64,000 nucleotides of DNA from Anaerolineae bacterium (GCA_011174825.1 DUEZ01000081.1:21303-85302), one strand, 5' to 3'. Shown: positions 8,190 through 17,899, numbered from the stretch's first letter. The notes: generated by a model from the sequence alone, not told the origin. Made by a program: numbers and translations.

Positions 8190-9679
8190 AAATCACCGCC
8201 ACCCAGGAGTTCCCAACGGCCTAACATCTTCCAGCGGTTTGAAACTCCATTGGTTTGGGTTTGGGCTCCTGTCCGCTTGCGCCAGTCCAGTAACGCAGTT
8301 GTTAGTGCGGCTGCTAAATAATCCTCCTCCTCCGGCTCCGTCGGCACAAATTGCTCCTCCAGGAATCGTGTGTGAAACTGACCGCCAAAGAAGCGGTGGC
8401 TGTTGAGAAGCGCGCGATGCAGATCTAAATTCGTCATCACACCATGTATTTGATACTCCTCCAGTGCCCTTCGCATGCGTACGATCGCCACGGCCCTTGT
8501 TTCACCCCAGGTCACGAGTTTAGCGAGCAATGAGTCGTAGTAGGGCGTGATCGTCAACCCTTCGCAGATTCCACTATCCAACCTCACGCCTGGTCCCCCC
8601 GGTTCGCGTAAGCGAGAGATGCGACCTACGCTCGCAGCGTAATTCCTGAAAGGATCTTCGGCCAGGATACGGCACTCCAACGCCCAACCTCGAGGCTTAA
8701 CTTCTTTCTGGGAATAGCTCAAATTCCTCCCAGTTGCGATCCTTAATTGTTCTTTGACGATGTCAACTCCTGTGACTGCCTCTGTCACAGTGTGCTCAAC
8801 CTGCAGACGGGGGTTAACCTTGAGGAAGTAGTATTTTCCTTCTGGATCAAGCAAGAACTCTACCGTCCCAGCGCCGATGTAGCCAACAGCTCGTGCGATA
8901 CGCACGGCAGACCTCAAGATCCGTCGTCGCAGGGAGGGGTCGAGAGCGCGTGAGGGAGCTTCCTCAATTAATTTATGGTGACGTCGCTGGATGGAGCACT
9001 CCCGTTCTCCTAGGTTGATGATATTACCTTCTGCATCAGCTAACAGCTGAACTTCGATGTGTCGAGCATTCTCGATCAATTGCTCGAGATATACCGCTCC
9101 ATCACCGAAGGTAGTCCGTGCTTCTCGACGCGCGGTGGGGATGGCGATCTCCAACTCCGAGCGGGAGTTTATGGTACGGATCCCTACGCCGCCACCACCT
9201 GCCGCGGCTTTGAGCAAGAGGGGATAACCTATCCGGTCTGCGGATGCCAAGAGCTCATCATCATCTAGCGACCAGTCAGTTCCCGGTAGGATGTGGAGGC
9301 GCAGGCGGCGCGCTAAACGACGAGCTGCCGCATTATCGCTCAATTGCTCGATCGTCTCTGGGTCAGGTCCGACGAAGATTACGCCGGCCTCTATACAGGC
9401 TCGTGCGAATTCAGGAGATTCAGCCAGAAAGCCGTAACCGGGGTGGATGAGTTGAACCCCTGAATCTAACGCTACTTGGAGAATATACTCCCCTCGCAAG
9501 TAGCTTTCCTTTGCCGGTGGTGGGCCGATGCAATAGGCTTCGTCGGCGAAGCGAACGTGAAGAGCTTCGCGATCGGCTTCGGAATAGATCGCCACTGTTT
9601 CAAAACCCAACTCCTTACAGGTTCGCAGTACCCGCACCGCGATCTCTCCTCGATTGGCTACAAGCACCTTATTGATCAT
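8186..9679 (-). CDS. Biotin carboxylase-like subunit with altered active site
   Basis: At 497 residues this has the full ATP-grasp biotin carboxylase architecture: N domain (KVLVANRGEIAVRV), B domain with glycine loop KAAAGGGGVGI (157-167), RRHHK (232-236), VEFLL (273-277), and NPRLQVEH (289-296). Several residues that are nearly invariant in the family differ. The ATP lysine corresponding to E. coli K116 is Asn116 (LSDNAAARR). The glycine loop has Val165 in place of Arg. E. coli K202 aligns with Gln200. The Mg-binding glutamate corresponding to E. coli E288 is Lys287 (YFLKVNPR, codon AAG). Biotin- and bicarbonate-handling residues (K236, N289, R291) are kept. It lies between the carboxyltransferase and carrier genes. 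It may be inactive, altered, or complemented by another copy elsewhere. Confidence 0.9.
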   Translation of the reverse strand: MINKVLVANRGEIAVRVLRTCKELGFETVAIYSEADREALHVRFADEAYCIGPPPAKESYLRGEYILQVALDSGVQLIHPGYGFLAESPEFARACIEAGVIFVGPDPETIEQLSDNAAARRLARRLRLHILPGTDWSLDDDELLASADRIGYPLLLKAAAGGGGVGIRTINSRSELEIAIPTARREARTTFGDGAVYLEQLIENARHIEVQLLADAEGNIINLGERECSIQRRHHKLIEEAPSRALDPSLRRRILRSAVRIARAVGYIGAGTVEFLLDPEGKYYFLKVNPRLQVEHTVTEAVTGVDIVKEQLRIATGRNLSYSQKEVKPRGWALECRILAEDPFRNYAASVGRISRLREPGGPGVRLDSGICEGLTITPYYDSLLAKLVTWGETRAVAIVRMRRALEEYQIHGVMTNLDLHRALLNSHRFFGGQFHTRFLEEQFVPTEPEEEDYLAAALTTALLDWRKRTGAQTQTNGVSNRWKMLGRWELLGGGDL

Positions 9680-9700
9680 GGGCCTCTTCTCACAGATCCT

Positions 9701-11239
9701 CTAAAGTGGGATGTTGCCATGCTTTCGGCGTGGACGACGAGTTCGCTTACCACGCAGCATCTGGAGCGAATGGATCAGCGTCGGGCGGGTCTGGCGCGGA
9801 GAAATCACGCCGTCCAGATAACCACGGGCAGCGGCGATATAGGGATTGGCGAATTGTTCCCGGTACTCCTTTACGAGTTGTTCCCGGACCGCTTCGCGAT
9901 CGTCCGCTTGAGACAACTCTTGTCGAAAGATCACATTCACCGCTCCTTCAGGTCCCATCACCGCGATCTCGGCTGTGGGCCAAGCAAGACAAATGTCCCC
10001 TCTCAAGTGCTTGGAGCTCATGACGATATAGGCGCCACCATATGCCTTGCGGGTGATGATGGAGAGTTTCGGCACGCTAGCCTCGGCATATGCATAGATC
10101 ATTTTCGCTCCGTGTCGGATGATGCCGCCGTGCTCCTGGGCCACGCCGGGCAGAAAGCCGGGCGTGTCGGTAAAGGTGATCAGCGGGATATTAAAGCAGT
10201 CGCAGAAGCGGATGAAGCGTGCCCCCTTGTCCACCGCGTCGATGTCAAGCACACCCGCGAGCACCGCTGGTTGTTGGGCTACCAAGCCAACGACATGCCC
10301 TCCGAGACGCGCAAATCCCACGATCAAATTGGTCGCATAACTTTCCTGCACCTCGAGGAATTCCCCATCATCCACGATATGTCGGATAACTTCTAGCATG
10401 TCGTATTCCTTGACAGGATCCTCGGGTACAAGATTATCTAATTCCTGGTCGGCTCGATCAGAAGAGTCGGTGGGCGCCAGGTAGGGTGGATCCTCTGCGT
10501 TGTTCGACGGAAGGTAGGAGAGGAGCCGTCGAACGAGGGACAAGGCTTGGGCATCGTCCTGAGCGGTGAAATGTGCTACACCGCTTTTCTGATGATGAGT
10601 ATGAGCGCCGCCTAGTTCCTCAGGTGTGACCTCTTCATGGGTCACAGCACTGATCACATCGGGACCGGTGATGAACATGCGCGCGGTGTTTTCTACCATG
10701 ATCGTGAAATCGGTAAGGGCTGGAGAATAGACCGCTCCACCGGCGCAAGGACCCATAATGACCGAGATTTGAGGGATCACCCCAGAGGCCAATGTATTGT
10801 GGTAGAAGATATCACTGTAAGCTGCCAGTGCGGATACCCCCTCCTGGATACGTGCCCCACCAGAGTCATTAAGGCCTATTACTGGCGCTCCGTTCTCCAT
10901 CGCTAAATCGAGCAGCTTGCAGATTTTTCGCCCATGAGCTTCTCCTACCGAGCCCCCCATGATGGTGAAGTCTTGAGCGTAGACGTAGACCAAACGTCCA
11001 TCAATCTCGCCCCAGCCAGTGATAACACCGTCGCCAAGAGGTTTCTCCTGATCTAAGCCAAGCTCTGTTGCACGGTGCAGGACGAAAGTGTCTGTCTCGA
11101 AGAAGGAACCCGAGTCGAGAAGGATGTTCAACCTTTCGCGCGCCGTCAGTTTACCCTGCGCGTGTTGCCTCTCGACCCGCTCTGGATCACCACCCTGACG
11201 CGCTTTCGCTTCCATCTGCTCCAGGTGCTTTAATTTCAT
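9701..11239 (-). CDS. Acyl-CoA (acetyl/propionyl-CoA) carboxylase carboxyltransferase subunit
   Basis: A 512-residue fused alpha/beta-type carboxyltransferase of the PccB/AccD5 family. Seen: the N-terminal [17 protein letters not shown] signature, the first crotonase-fold half with [14 protein letters not shown] and [16 protein letters not shown], and the second with [23 protein letters not shown] and [11 protein letters not shown]. These provide the two oxyanion holes. It transfers CO2 from carboxybiotin to acetyl-CoA or propionyl-CoA; the preferred acyl group is uncertain. Its ATG overlaps the fabH stop (ATGA at 11236-11239) and biotin carboxylase follows after 21 nt, so it belongs to the fabF-fabH operon. 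A basic tail ([12 protein letters not shown]) closes the protein. The operon context points to malonyl-CoA supply for fatty acids. Confidence 0.93.
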   Translation of the reverse strand: MKLKHLEQMEAKARQGGDPERVERQHAQGKLTARERLNILLDSGSFFETDTFVLHRATELGLDQEKPLGDGVITGWGEIDGRLVYVYAQDFTIMGGSVGEAHGRKICKLLDLAMENGAPVIGLNDSGGARIQEGVSALAAYSDIFYHNTLASGVIPQISVIMGPCAGGAVYSPALTDFTIMVENTARMFITGPDVISAVTHEEVTPEELGGAHTHHQKSGVAHFTAQDDAQALSLVRRLLSYLPSNNAEDPPYLAPTDSSDRADQELDNLVPEDPVKEYDMLEVIRHIVDDGEFLEVQESYATNLIVGFARLGGHVVGLVAQQPAVLAGVLDIDAVDKGARFIRFCDCFNIPLITFTDTPGFLPGVAQEHGGIIRHGAKMIYAYAEASVPKLSIITRKAYGGAYIVMSSKHLRGDICLAWPTAEIAVMGPEGAVNVIFRQELSQADDREAVREQLVKEYREQFANPYIAAARGYLDGVISPRQTRPTLIHSLQMLRGKRTRRPRRKHGNIPL

Positions 11240-12378
11240 TCTTTACTCCTCCGACCGCCATTCAAACCATCCTTTATTCCAAAGGCAGAAAGCCACCGAA
11301 TTAGACGTCGGAAACGTGATCGAATCCTTGCCAGGGAGTAATACAAACGTCGAACTATTCGTCGTCTGAGTGGAGCTAGCATTGGTTGTGGACGGGTCCA
11401 GCGAATAGCTGCTGCGCCCCAGGTCAAACCTGCTCCGAAACCGACACAGACGACCAAATCACCGGTCTGGATGCGACCTTTCTCTGCCGCCTCGCTCAAT
11501 GCAATCGGTATCGATGCGGCTGAGGTGTTGCCATACCATTCCACATTGCTATAAACCATCTCCGGGGACAGATCCAAGGACCGGGCTGCGGCCTCAATGA
11601 TGCGTTGGTTCGCTTGATGGGGGATCAACAGCGTCAGATCACCGAGAGCATGCCCTGCTTTCTCTAACACTTCGCACGTCGCATCGTGCATCACCTTCAC
11701 GGCAAAGCGGAAGACCTCCCGCCCTTTCATTTGGATAAAGTGAAGCCTCTCATCGAGTGTTCGCTGGGAGGTCGGTATCCGGCTGCCCCCTGCTGGAAGC
11801 CACAGAAGGTCGCCCCCTGAACCATCGGAGCCCAATGATGAGGCGAGCACGCCACCTTCGTTCTCCCCGCTTTGCAGGACCACGGCTCCTGCTCCATCAC
11901 CGAAAAGAACACACGTGGCGCGGTCTGTCCAATCGGTGATCGAGGAGAGAGTCTCCGCGCCAATCACGAGCGCCGATCGATAAGCTCCAGACAAAAGCAT
12001 ATTCGCGGCAACACTCAAGCCATAAATGAAGCCGGTGCAACCCGCAGAGAGATCGAAGGCTGCCGCGCGGGTAGCGCCAAGCATATCCTGGACCAAGCAA
12101 GCAGTGGAAGGGAAGAGATGATCCGGGGTGACGGTTGCAACAATGATCAATTCAACTTGTGTAGGATTGAAGTGAGCTACTTCCAATGCCTGACGAGCAG
12201 CCTGGACGGCCATGTCGGCTGTAGTTTCACCATCCTCTACCAGATGGCGTTCACGGATGCCGGTTCGTGTTCGGATCCACTCGTCGGAGGTGTCCACCAA
12301 CTCTGAGAGCTCACCGTTCTTTAGCACCCGTTGTGGGAGATACTTCCCCCAGCCGATAACGTGAGCATGGGAACTCAA
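11236..12378 (-). CDS. fabH: Beta-ketoacyl-ACP synthase III (FabH) with basic C-terminal tail
   Basis: It condenses acetyl-CoA (or another acyl-CoA) with malonyl-ACP to start fatty-acid synthesis. The catalytic triad is visible: Cys in [13 protein letters not shown], His in [10 protein letters not shown] and Asn in [10 protein letters not shown]. The usual length is about 320 residues; here 380, because about 50 residues are added after the normal AAIRW end. That tail is strongly basic and amphipathic ([21 protein letters not shown]) and may bind membrane or acidic partners. I chose TTG 12378: GGAGGAG lies 7 nt upstream and the TTG overlaps the fabF stop (TTGA). An ATG at 12393 is in frame, but the ribosome site would lie inside the coding region. 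Confidence 0.92.
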   Translation of the reverse strand: MSSHAHVIGWGKYLPQRVLKNGELSELVDTSDEWIRTRTGIRERHLVEDGETTADMAVQAARQALEVAHFNPTQVELIIVATVTPDHLFPSTACLVQDMLGATRAAAFDLSAGCTGFIYGLSVAANMLLSGAYRSALVIGAETLSSITDWTDRATCVLFGDGAGAVVLQSGENEGGVLASSLGSDGSGGDLLWLPAGGSRIPTSQRTLDERLHFIQMKGREVFRFAVKVMHDATCEVLEKAGHALGDLTLLIPHQANQRIIEAAARSLDLSPEMVYSNVEWYGNTSAASIPIALSEAAEKGRIQTGDLVVCVGFGAGLTWGAAAIRWTRPQPMLAPLRRRIVRRLYYSLARIRSRFRRLIRWLSAFGIKDGLNGGRRSKE

Positions 12379-13622
12379 GCTGTCTCCTCCCATTGACGTA
12401 GGATCACACAACTGTTGTGGCCGCCGAAGCCGAAGGAATTTGAGAGGATTATTTTGGGTTCAAGTCTTCGCGCTTGGTTAGGTACATAATCTAAGTCGCA
12501 CTCCGGATCGGGGGTCTCGTAATTAATCGTGGGGTGAACCCAGCCAGTCTCTAAGCTCTTGACACAGGCAACGGCTTCGACCGCACCAGCGGCCCCTATG
12601 AGGTGGCCGATCATCGATTTGGTGGAACTGACCGCCAATTGGTCGGCATGAGGGCCAAAAACGGTACGGATGGCGATGGTCTCGGTGCGATCGTTGAGAG
12701 GGGTGCTGGTGCCGTGAGCGTTAATGTAATCGACCTCCTCAGGGGTTATACCAGCATCGCTGAGGGCTTGTTCCATGGCCCATGCCGCTCCCTGACCTGT
12801 CTCATCAGGAGCGGTAATATGAAAGGCATCAGATGTGGCCCCTTGCCCGGCGAGTTCGCAATAGATGCGTGCCTTACGAGCGCTTGCGTGCTCCAGGCTT
12901 TCCAAAATCAACACACCGGCTCCCTCACCCATGACGAACCCATCACGCTCGGCGTCGAAAGGTCGACTAGCTCGCTGTGGATCGTCGTTGCGAGTGGAAA
13001 GTGCCCCCATGTTCTTTAATCCGGCTATGGCTATAGGAGCGATGATGGCTTCGCTCCCTCCACAGATCATCAACTCGGAATGACCCCGTCGGATCATCTC
13101 TCCCGCCTCGCTGATGGCATGAGAACCAGTGGCACAGGCTGAGGAGATGGTGAGATTGGGCCCATGTAATCCATAGGTGATGGCGACCGCGGCCGAGGCT
13201 GCGTTGGGCATCATCATGGGTACCATAAAGGGGCTCACCCTTCGAGAACCATCAGCTTGGAAAATTTCGAAATTATTCAATAAAGTGATGACCCCACCAA
13301 TGCCAGTACCGATGAGCACGCCAACCTTCTGAGCATCACCTCCTTCAAACTTTAAATCGGCGTTGGTGATGGCTTGTCGAGCGGCCTCGAGGGCGAAGTG
13401 TGTAAAGCGGTCGTTCCGCCGCGCGCCTCTTTTTCCGAAGAGGGCAACCGGGTCGAAATCCTTGACCTCGGCAGCGATTCGCACCTCCAGTTCTGCTGGG
13501 TCGAACTGCGTGATAGGGCCAGCCCCACTGCGCCCCTCAAGCAATGCATCCCAAAAGGTGGACACATCATTACCGAGTGGTGTGACCACGCCAAGGCCTG
13601 TGATAACAACTCGTCTTTTCAT
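12375..13622 (-). CDS. fabF: Beta-ketoacyl-ACP synthase II (FabF)
   Basis: A 415-residue thiolase-fold condensing enzyme that elongates acyl-ACP with malonyl-ACP. The Cys-His-His catalytic set is present: SSACATGSHAI (Cys near 167), NAHGTSTPLND and SMIGHLIGAAGAVE. The N terminus MKRRVVITGLGVVTPLGN and the C-terminal NSFGFGGHNSC are family hallmarks. ATG 13622 follows an AAGGGG stretch; the longer in-frame start at 13646 is not supported by conservation. It is the first gene of the minus-strand operon fabF-fabH-carboxyltransferase-biotin carboxylase-carrier-MaoC. fabD, fabG and acpP are not in the window. Confidence 0.95.
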   Translation of the reverse strand: MKRRVVITGLGVVTPLGNDVSTFWDALLEGRSGAGPITQFDPAELEVRIAAEVKDFDPVALFGKRGARRNDRFTHFALEAARQAITNADLKFEGGDAQKVGVLIGTGIGGVITLLNNFEIFQADGSRRVSPFMVPMMMPNAASAAVAITYGLHGPNLTISSACATGSHAISEAGEMIRRGHSELMICGGSEAIIAPIAIAGLKNMGALSTRNDDPQRASRPFDAERDGFVMGEGAGVLILESLEHASARKARIYCELAGQGATSDAFHITAPDETGQGAAWAMEQALSDAGITPEEVDYINAHGTSTPLNDRTETIAIRTVFGPHADQLAVSSTKSMIGHLIGAAGAVEAVACVKSLETGWVHPTINYETPDPECDLDYVPNQARRLEPKIILSNSFGFGGHNSCVILRQWEETA

Positions 13623-13693
13623 CCCCTTGCCCCTTCTTTGGCACATCGGCTTATACGGATAACACCAATCCCCTGAAGAAGTAGCGATTTAAA

Positions 13694-13757
13694 TGGACAT
13701 GTATGGTCCATATTGCTGGGGGACGTGGCGTGCGATGAGGGTTCTACTAAATAGAAC
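13694..13757. promoter_or_regulatory. Two inverted repeats upstream of fabF (possible operators)
   Basis: TGGAC-N7-GTCCA (13694-13710) and GTTCTA-N5-TAGAAC (13741-13757) are perfect palindromes in the 5' region of the fatty-acid operon. They are of operator size. They do not match the FapR or FabR sites I know, so the regulator is unknown. Confidence 0.3.
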
Positions 13758-14223
13758 AGTCTAAAGGTGATTAGGATACGATGGTACCGCTGTGAGCTTA
13801 GCGGTCAACGATCGATCCAGTCGACAAGTAATCCGAGGTGTTCTTATTCGGAAGGGTGGAGCTTGAGATCATTAATATCATCTATAGGGTTAACAGACCA
13901 AGATATTCGGCCACTGCCATAAGGAGAATTTGACATTTGATGTGGGGAAATTCAGACAGATATTGAAGACAATCACGCGGAATACGACACGAATCCATCT
14001 ATCCAGGATCGAATCGACCTGATCTGGAGGGGTCACACCGTACTAATCATAGAGTTGCTCGCACCCTGAGCTTGTCGAAGGGTGCTCGTTGAAATGTGTT
14101 TTGACCACATTCTTCAGGGAAACCCTTAACAAGGGCTCGTGACACATTATGCTCAGGACGCTCATCTCTTTTGTGGTTAAGTTATGCGCGCATAACTTAG
14201 TGGATTCCTGTCAAGGGAGGTTC
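13758..14223. other. Intergenic region without a gene
   Basis: No convincing coding region is seen. It contains a CTGAGCTTGTCGAAGGG repeat fragment (about 14067-14083), related to dispersed fragments near 16071. It also holds the perfect 22-nt palindrome TAAGTTATGCGCGCATAACT..A (14178-14199), 25 nt beyond the stop of the ABC permease gene. The palindrome could end that transcript, although it lacks a T-tract, or bind a dimeric regulator. Confidence 0.5.
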
Positions 14224-15042
14224 TTAGAGCAGGAATATTCCGATAGCGTATGGCAGTAGGGCCATCAAGGCCATGATGGGATGCCCACGCTGCGTCGTGT
14301 TGTGCCTATCCCAATTAAACATAAAAATCGCCAGCACGTAAGCCAGCACGCCACTGAGGGTTAAAACGATGACCGAACCCCATGGAGCACCCCATGGGGA
14401 ATAATCAGCCGCGCCCATGGCTAAACCATTGAAGGCGTTCATCGCATGGGTGGCGGGCAAGAGTTGGGAAATCTTTCCAGCAACATCGGGTAACAGGTCA
14501 TAGGGGATCATCAGCCCTCCCAACAACATCGAAGGGATGAAGATCAGCTGTGTCCACAAGACCGTCATACGCGTGCTGGCTGAGATCACACCGATCAGCA
14601 GACTGATGCCAGCGCAAGCAACAGCCATAGCAATGAAGACCAGGGCATAGTTGACCCAGTTCACTGGCAATGGGGCATCGAAGAGAAAGGGCGCAGTGAC
14701 GCTGATGATTGCGACCACAATCACCAAGTGCAATATCGTTGTCAAGGCGGGGATGGTCAAAATGGAACTGGAAGGAATGCCGTTGATTTTGTAGCTGCGG
14801 AAGATGCCTTCTTCACGGGCACTGACAAGTGGATCCGGCATGCCCAATAGCGTGGCTGCCAAGATGGCGAAAACGACCAAGGCCGGGATAAGGGTATCAA
14901 GGAAGAGAGGGTTGATCGCCGGCATGATGAATCCCATCATGAGGTAGAAGCCTAGGGGGAAAAGATAGTTCATAAGGAGCATCTGCTTGTTGCGGATCCC
15001 GGTACGAAATTCGAATGAGAAGTGATTGATAAAAGCGCTCAT
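14224..15042 (-). CDS. ABC-2 type transporter permease
   Basis: A 272-residue integral membrane protein with six to seven hydrophobic helices. The soluble DPLVSAREEGIFRSYKINGIP stretch after the second helix and the FIPSMLLGGLMIPYDLLP motif (an ABC-2 signature region) place it with DrrB/NodJ-like exporters. Its ATG overlaps the stop of the ATPase gene (15039-15042), so the two proteins form one exporter (homodimer of each). The substrate is unknown; relatives move lipids, polysaccharides or hydrophobic antibiotics. Confidence 0.88.
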   Translation of the reverse strand: MSAFINHFSFEFRTGIRNKQMLLMNYLFPLGFYLMMGFIMPAINPLFLDTLIPALVVFAILAATLLGMPDPLVSAREEGIFRSYKINGIPSSSILTIPALTTILHLVIVVAIISVTAPFLFDAPLPVNWVNYALVFIAMAVACAGISLLIGVISASTRMTVLWTQLIFIPSMLLGGLMIPYDLLPDVAGKISQLLPATHAMNAFNGLAMGAADYSPWGAPWGSVIVLTLSGVLAYVLAIFMFNWDRHNTTQRGHPIMALMALLPYAIGIFLL

Positions 15043-15956
15043 TGCGCGCCTCCAGTGGTTGTGATCTCCAGAAAACGGTCTTCCAAGGACGGTCGTTCGA
15101 CACGTAAATCGATCAGCGTATCCTGTTGAGCCTGGACATGAGTGATAATGGCTGAAACTGTGGGGCCGATATCGGTGCTGAAGTAGATGTTGTAATCATC
15201 TTTAGACACATGCTGGCTTACCGCTGGAAAGGTGACGCCCGGATCGGACAGGCTGGAGCCTTGCGTTCGAACAGAAACTTTGGTCAGCCCTGCGCCAGTC
15301 GCTGTGATTTCCATGGGTGTTCCAGTAGTAACGATTTTTCCGCGCAGCAAGATGGCAATTCGATCCGCCATTTCCTCCGCTTCGGCCATGTCGTGTGTTG
15401 CTAGGATGATGGAGGTGCCTTCTGTTTGCTGCTCACGCATGATGTTGTGCAGTTCGACTCGCGTGGCAACATCCAAACCAGCGGTAGGTTCGTCTAGAAA
15501 GAGAACAGAGGGTTTGTGGGCAAGCGCCAGTCCAAGCGCTAGGCGTCGCTTTTGACCGGTAGAAAGCTGGTGGTACTGTGCGCCTCGTTTCTCCCCCAGG
15601 CCTAAGCGGTCGAGTAGATCGTAGCGCGGGTCTACGCCATGGTAGGCGCAGAAGAACTTCATCGCCTCGTCGACGGTGATGCTCTCCGGCAAACCTGATG
15701 TTTGTAGCTGAACACCGATGATGTTGCGCAGCTTTCGAGGCTCGCGCGTTGGGTCGACTCCTGCAACCCGTACTGAACCGCCATTTGGCTCACGCAGACC
15801 TTCAAGGCTCTCCAACGTGCTGGTCTTTCCGGCTCCGTTAGGACCAAGTAAGCCAAAGATCTCCCCCCGCTTGACGTCAAAACTGATGCCATCTACCGCC
15901 ACGAAATCGCCGTAGGTTTTTCGGAAGTCTCTTACTACTATAACAGTGCCTTCCAT
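15039..15956 (-). CDS. ABC transporter ATP-binding protein
   Basis: The 305-residue ATPase has Walker A GPNGAGKTS (about residues 39-47), Q-loop VQLQTS, signature LSTGQKRR, Walker B VLFLDEP and the H-loop ATHDMAEAE. A C-terminal extension of about 90 residues (DUF4162-like, ending SLEDRFLEIT) is typical of ATPases that pair with ABC-2 permeases. It powers the overlapping downstream permease. The gene is first in the two-gene operon; no regulator is adjacent. Confidence 0.93.
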   Translation of the reverse strand: MEGTVIVVRDFRKTYGDFVAVDGISFDVKRGEIFGLLGPNGAGKTSTLESLEGLREPNGGSVRVAGVDPTREPRKLRNIIGVQLQTSGLPESITVDEAMKFFCAYHGVDPRYDLLDRLGLGEKRGAQYHQLSTGQKRRLALGLALAHKPSVLFLDEPTAGLDVATRVELHNIMREQQTEGTSIILATHDMAEAEEMADRIAILLRGKIVTTGTPMEITATGAGLTKVSVRTQGSSLSDPGVTFPAVSQHVSKDDYNIYFSTDIGPTVSAIITHVQAQQDTLIDLRVERPSLEDRFLEITTTGGAQ

Positions 15957-16570
15957 GGATATCCTCTCCTTTCCTCGTTCGATTCGATCTGGCCTGGATC
16001 ATCATGAATATAAAATTTTTTCTGTATTCGGATTGCCCAAGTTCTGTTTACGACCCATTTGACAAGGCATTTCCTGAGCTTATCGAAGGGCTCAGAACGG
16101 GGCAGAAGTAGAGCTTTTGGATTCGAGAATATTTAAATCAGCGAATATCTTGTTTATAGACCTGATCGTTATTCTTCTCTCTACAGGGTGGATACGGCAA
16201 GGGCAAAAAGACCTATCCCTAGAAGAGTTATTTGCGTTTCGACGTCGCCGACGTCTTGTAAAAATGACATGACAATGCTGACAACTTACATGCCGACTGC
16301 GACGGCTTTTAAGACGAGGGTGATGATACGTTGAGTGTTTCCTGTTTTATTTTTCTCCTTCTTATGTTCAAAGTAACACTTTAAGCCGTGATTAATTGTT
16401 AACACAGGCAACCGAAACCAGCCACTACAATGATTACGTTAGGGTGTCTGTTACAAACCATTCGAAGCTCTGAGAGATGTAGGATAGATGGATACCCAGC
16501 ATGATAATGTGGATGACCAGACTCATCGATCCGACGTAGAGGGGGGTGAGGTGTTTTTCTGCTTGCGCCC
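15957..16570. other. Intergenic region with repeat fragments
   Basis: No credible gene is visible. Around 16070-16135 there are degenerate pieces of the dispersed 73-bp repeat (CTGAGCTTATCGAAGG, then AGAGCTTTTGGATTC). The rest is A/T-richer than its neighbours and has many stops in all frames. Confidence 0.5.
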
Positions 16571-17077
16571 TCATTCTCTCCGAAGCCACTCTCGTAAGGT
16601 GGTCCTGATCTTGTCTTCCATCTTGCGCCCGACGGTCTCCCAGTCATCTTCGGGTTCGGCTCCGGCCCATTTGCCTAATCCCATGCGAACATCCTGGTCG
16701 ATACGCTTGCCGATCTGCTCCCAACTTTCATCCGCCTCGCCACCAACGCCAGTTGCAACTTCGGACCTGATCTTTCCTTCCATCTTGTGGCCGATGGTAT
16801 TCCAGTCGTCGCTTTCGTCCGCATCAGCGACTTTCGCTACCTCGGACTTGATGTTCCCTTCAACTCGCTTACCGATCTGCTCCCAATCTTCCTCAGGTTC
16901 ACCGCCTACGGTTTTCGAAGCCTGCACTCGTACATTTTCTTCCATCTTCTGGCCGATGGTCTCCCAATCATCCGCTTCTTCAACTCCGGATAATTTTGCA
17001 ACCTCTTTCCTGAACTTGGTTTCAATGTCGCGAAAGATCTCCTCCCATTCCTTCTTCCTCGTTTGTTCGTCGCTCAT
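16571..17077 (-). CDS. Tandem-repeat protein with [DE]-x-W-x-x-I-G-x-[KR]-[MVI] units
   Basis: I do not recognise the family. The 168-residue product has no signal peptide or membrane segment. It is built from five imperfect units of about 27-30 residues, each with a core such as DDWETIGQKMEENV, EDWEQIGKRVEGNI, DDWNTIGHKMEGKI, ESWEQIGKRIDQDV and DDWETVGRKMEDKI, linked by Ala/Gly/Glu-rich spacers (TVGGEPE, VADADES, GVGGEADE). The pattern predicts a string of short amphipathic helices, highly charged and soluble. Alternating W-E-T-I-G-x-K-M and W-E-Q-I-G-K-R-V units suggest growth by duplication of a two-unit block. ATG 17077 has AAGGAG 9-10 nt upstream. It is isolated by gaps on both sides, so context gives no role. 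Confidence 0.75.
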   Translation of the reverse strand: MSDEQTRKKEWEEIFRDIETKFRKEVAKLSGVEEADDWETIGQKMEENVRVQASKTVGGEPEEDWEQIGKRVEGNIKSEVAKVADADESDDWNTIGHKMEGKIRSEVATGVGGEADESWEQIGKRIDQDVRMGLGKWAGAEPEDDWETVGRKMEDKIRTTLREWLRRE

Positions 17078-17496
17078 CGCGTAGGCTCCTTTCTTCTTGC
17101 GACTGTTTTCAGAGAAATTATTTTATCCCATCCATCTGATGGTCCTCATTTGGTTTCATCTTGATGTGTCCACTTTTCGGATGCCATGAAAGTCAACCAT
17201 TCAATCACTTGCTCGATATAGTGTGTAGTCATCCATCAGTGAAAAGATTGCTGAGATCGTTCTCAATTGATGTAAGTGTCATGCCGAGGGAATCGAGAAT
17301 CGAATTAAGCATCCCAAGCCTTATTCCCAAAAGGGCAAGGGAATTCGTTATTTGAAGGTGAAAGAACTCCCTAACCTTCGAGTTGGTCATTCTTCTGGCA
17401 AAAAAATTTAAAGATCACAGATATTGAGATAGAGGCGGTGAATGTTTGCCTACCTGTCCGCGGTGAGTGTTGTATGGATTGTTTAAATTAAGCTTA
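17078..17496. other. Intergenic region, nothing recognised
   Basis: A 419-nt gap between two minus-strand genes. No open frame with a ribosome site or recognisable product is seen. Confidence 0.5.
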
Positions 17497-17850
17497 TCAT
17501 CCGTTGGGTAGCGAGCCTTGATCCGAATCAACTTTCTCATTCTCCTCAACCTCACGCCACTCGCCTTCAACGACGGAGGTTAAGGCGTCCCTGTGCTCCT
17601 TCACGATTTCCTGAGGGCAAAGCTCAATGAACAGAGCAGAGCCTAACCAGATCACCAGGGCATCGTCGATGGGACCGATAGCGATATCCGGAACGATCAT
17701 GTAAACCAATGCCCCGATAGGTAGAAGTTTGAGCAGTGGGCTGACTCGCCTGTCAGCAAGCAAGCGTAGGATGAGCTTGATTTGCACTGTCAAGTTATCG
17801 AAGAAACCACTATCACGGGGGGTAATTTTTTTAGGGGAAGGGTCGCTCAA
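17497..17850 (-). CDS. DUF1232 (YkvA-like) small membrane protein
   Basis: The 117-residue product has a central DUF1232 segment: LLADRRVSPLLKLLPIGALV followed by YMIVPDIAIGPIDDALVIWL, the family's P-D-x-I-P...DD pattern, and a second hydrophobic stretch. An acidic C terminus follows (EVEENEKVDSDQG). Function is unknown in the family; some members are membrane-associated. I chose TTG 17850 because GAGGAGA lies 6-7 nt upstream (17857-17863); the longer frame to 17967 runs into the neighbouring gene without a ribosome site. Confidence 0.75.
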   Translation of the reverse strand: MSDPSPKKITPRDSGFFDNLTVQIKLILRLLADRRVSPLLKLLPIGALVYMIVPDIAIGPIDDALVIWLGSALFIELCPQEIVKEHRDALTSVVEGEWREVEENEKVDSDQGSLPNG

Positions 17851-17899
17851 GGTATCTCCTCTATATGATACGTTCAAGAGGAGATTATACCTTTCCTTG

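Noticed and set aside
9476..10396. Plus-strand 306-codon open frame
   Set aside because: It is the antisense of the well-conserved carboxyltransferase and biotin carboxylase genes and resembles no protein family.
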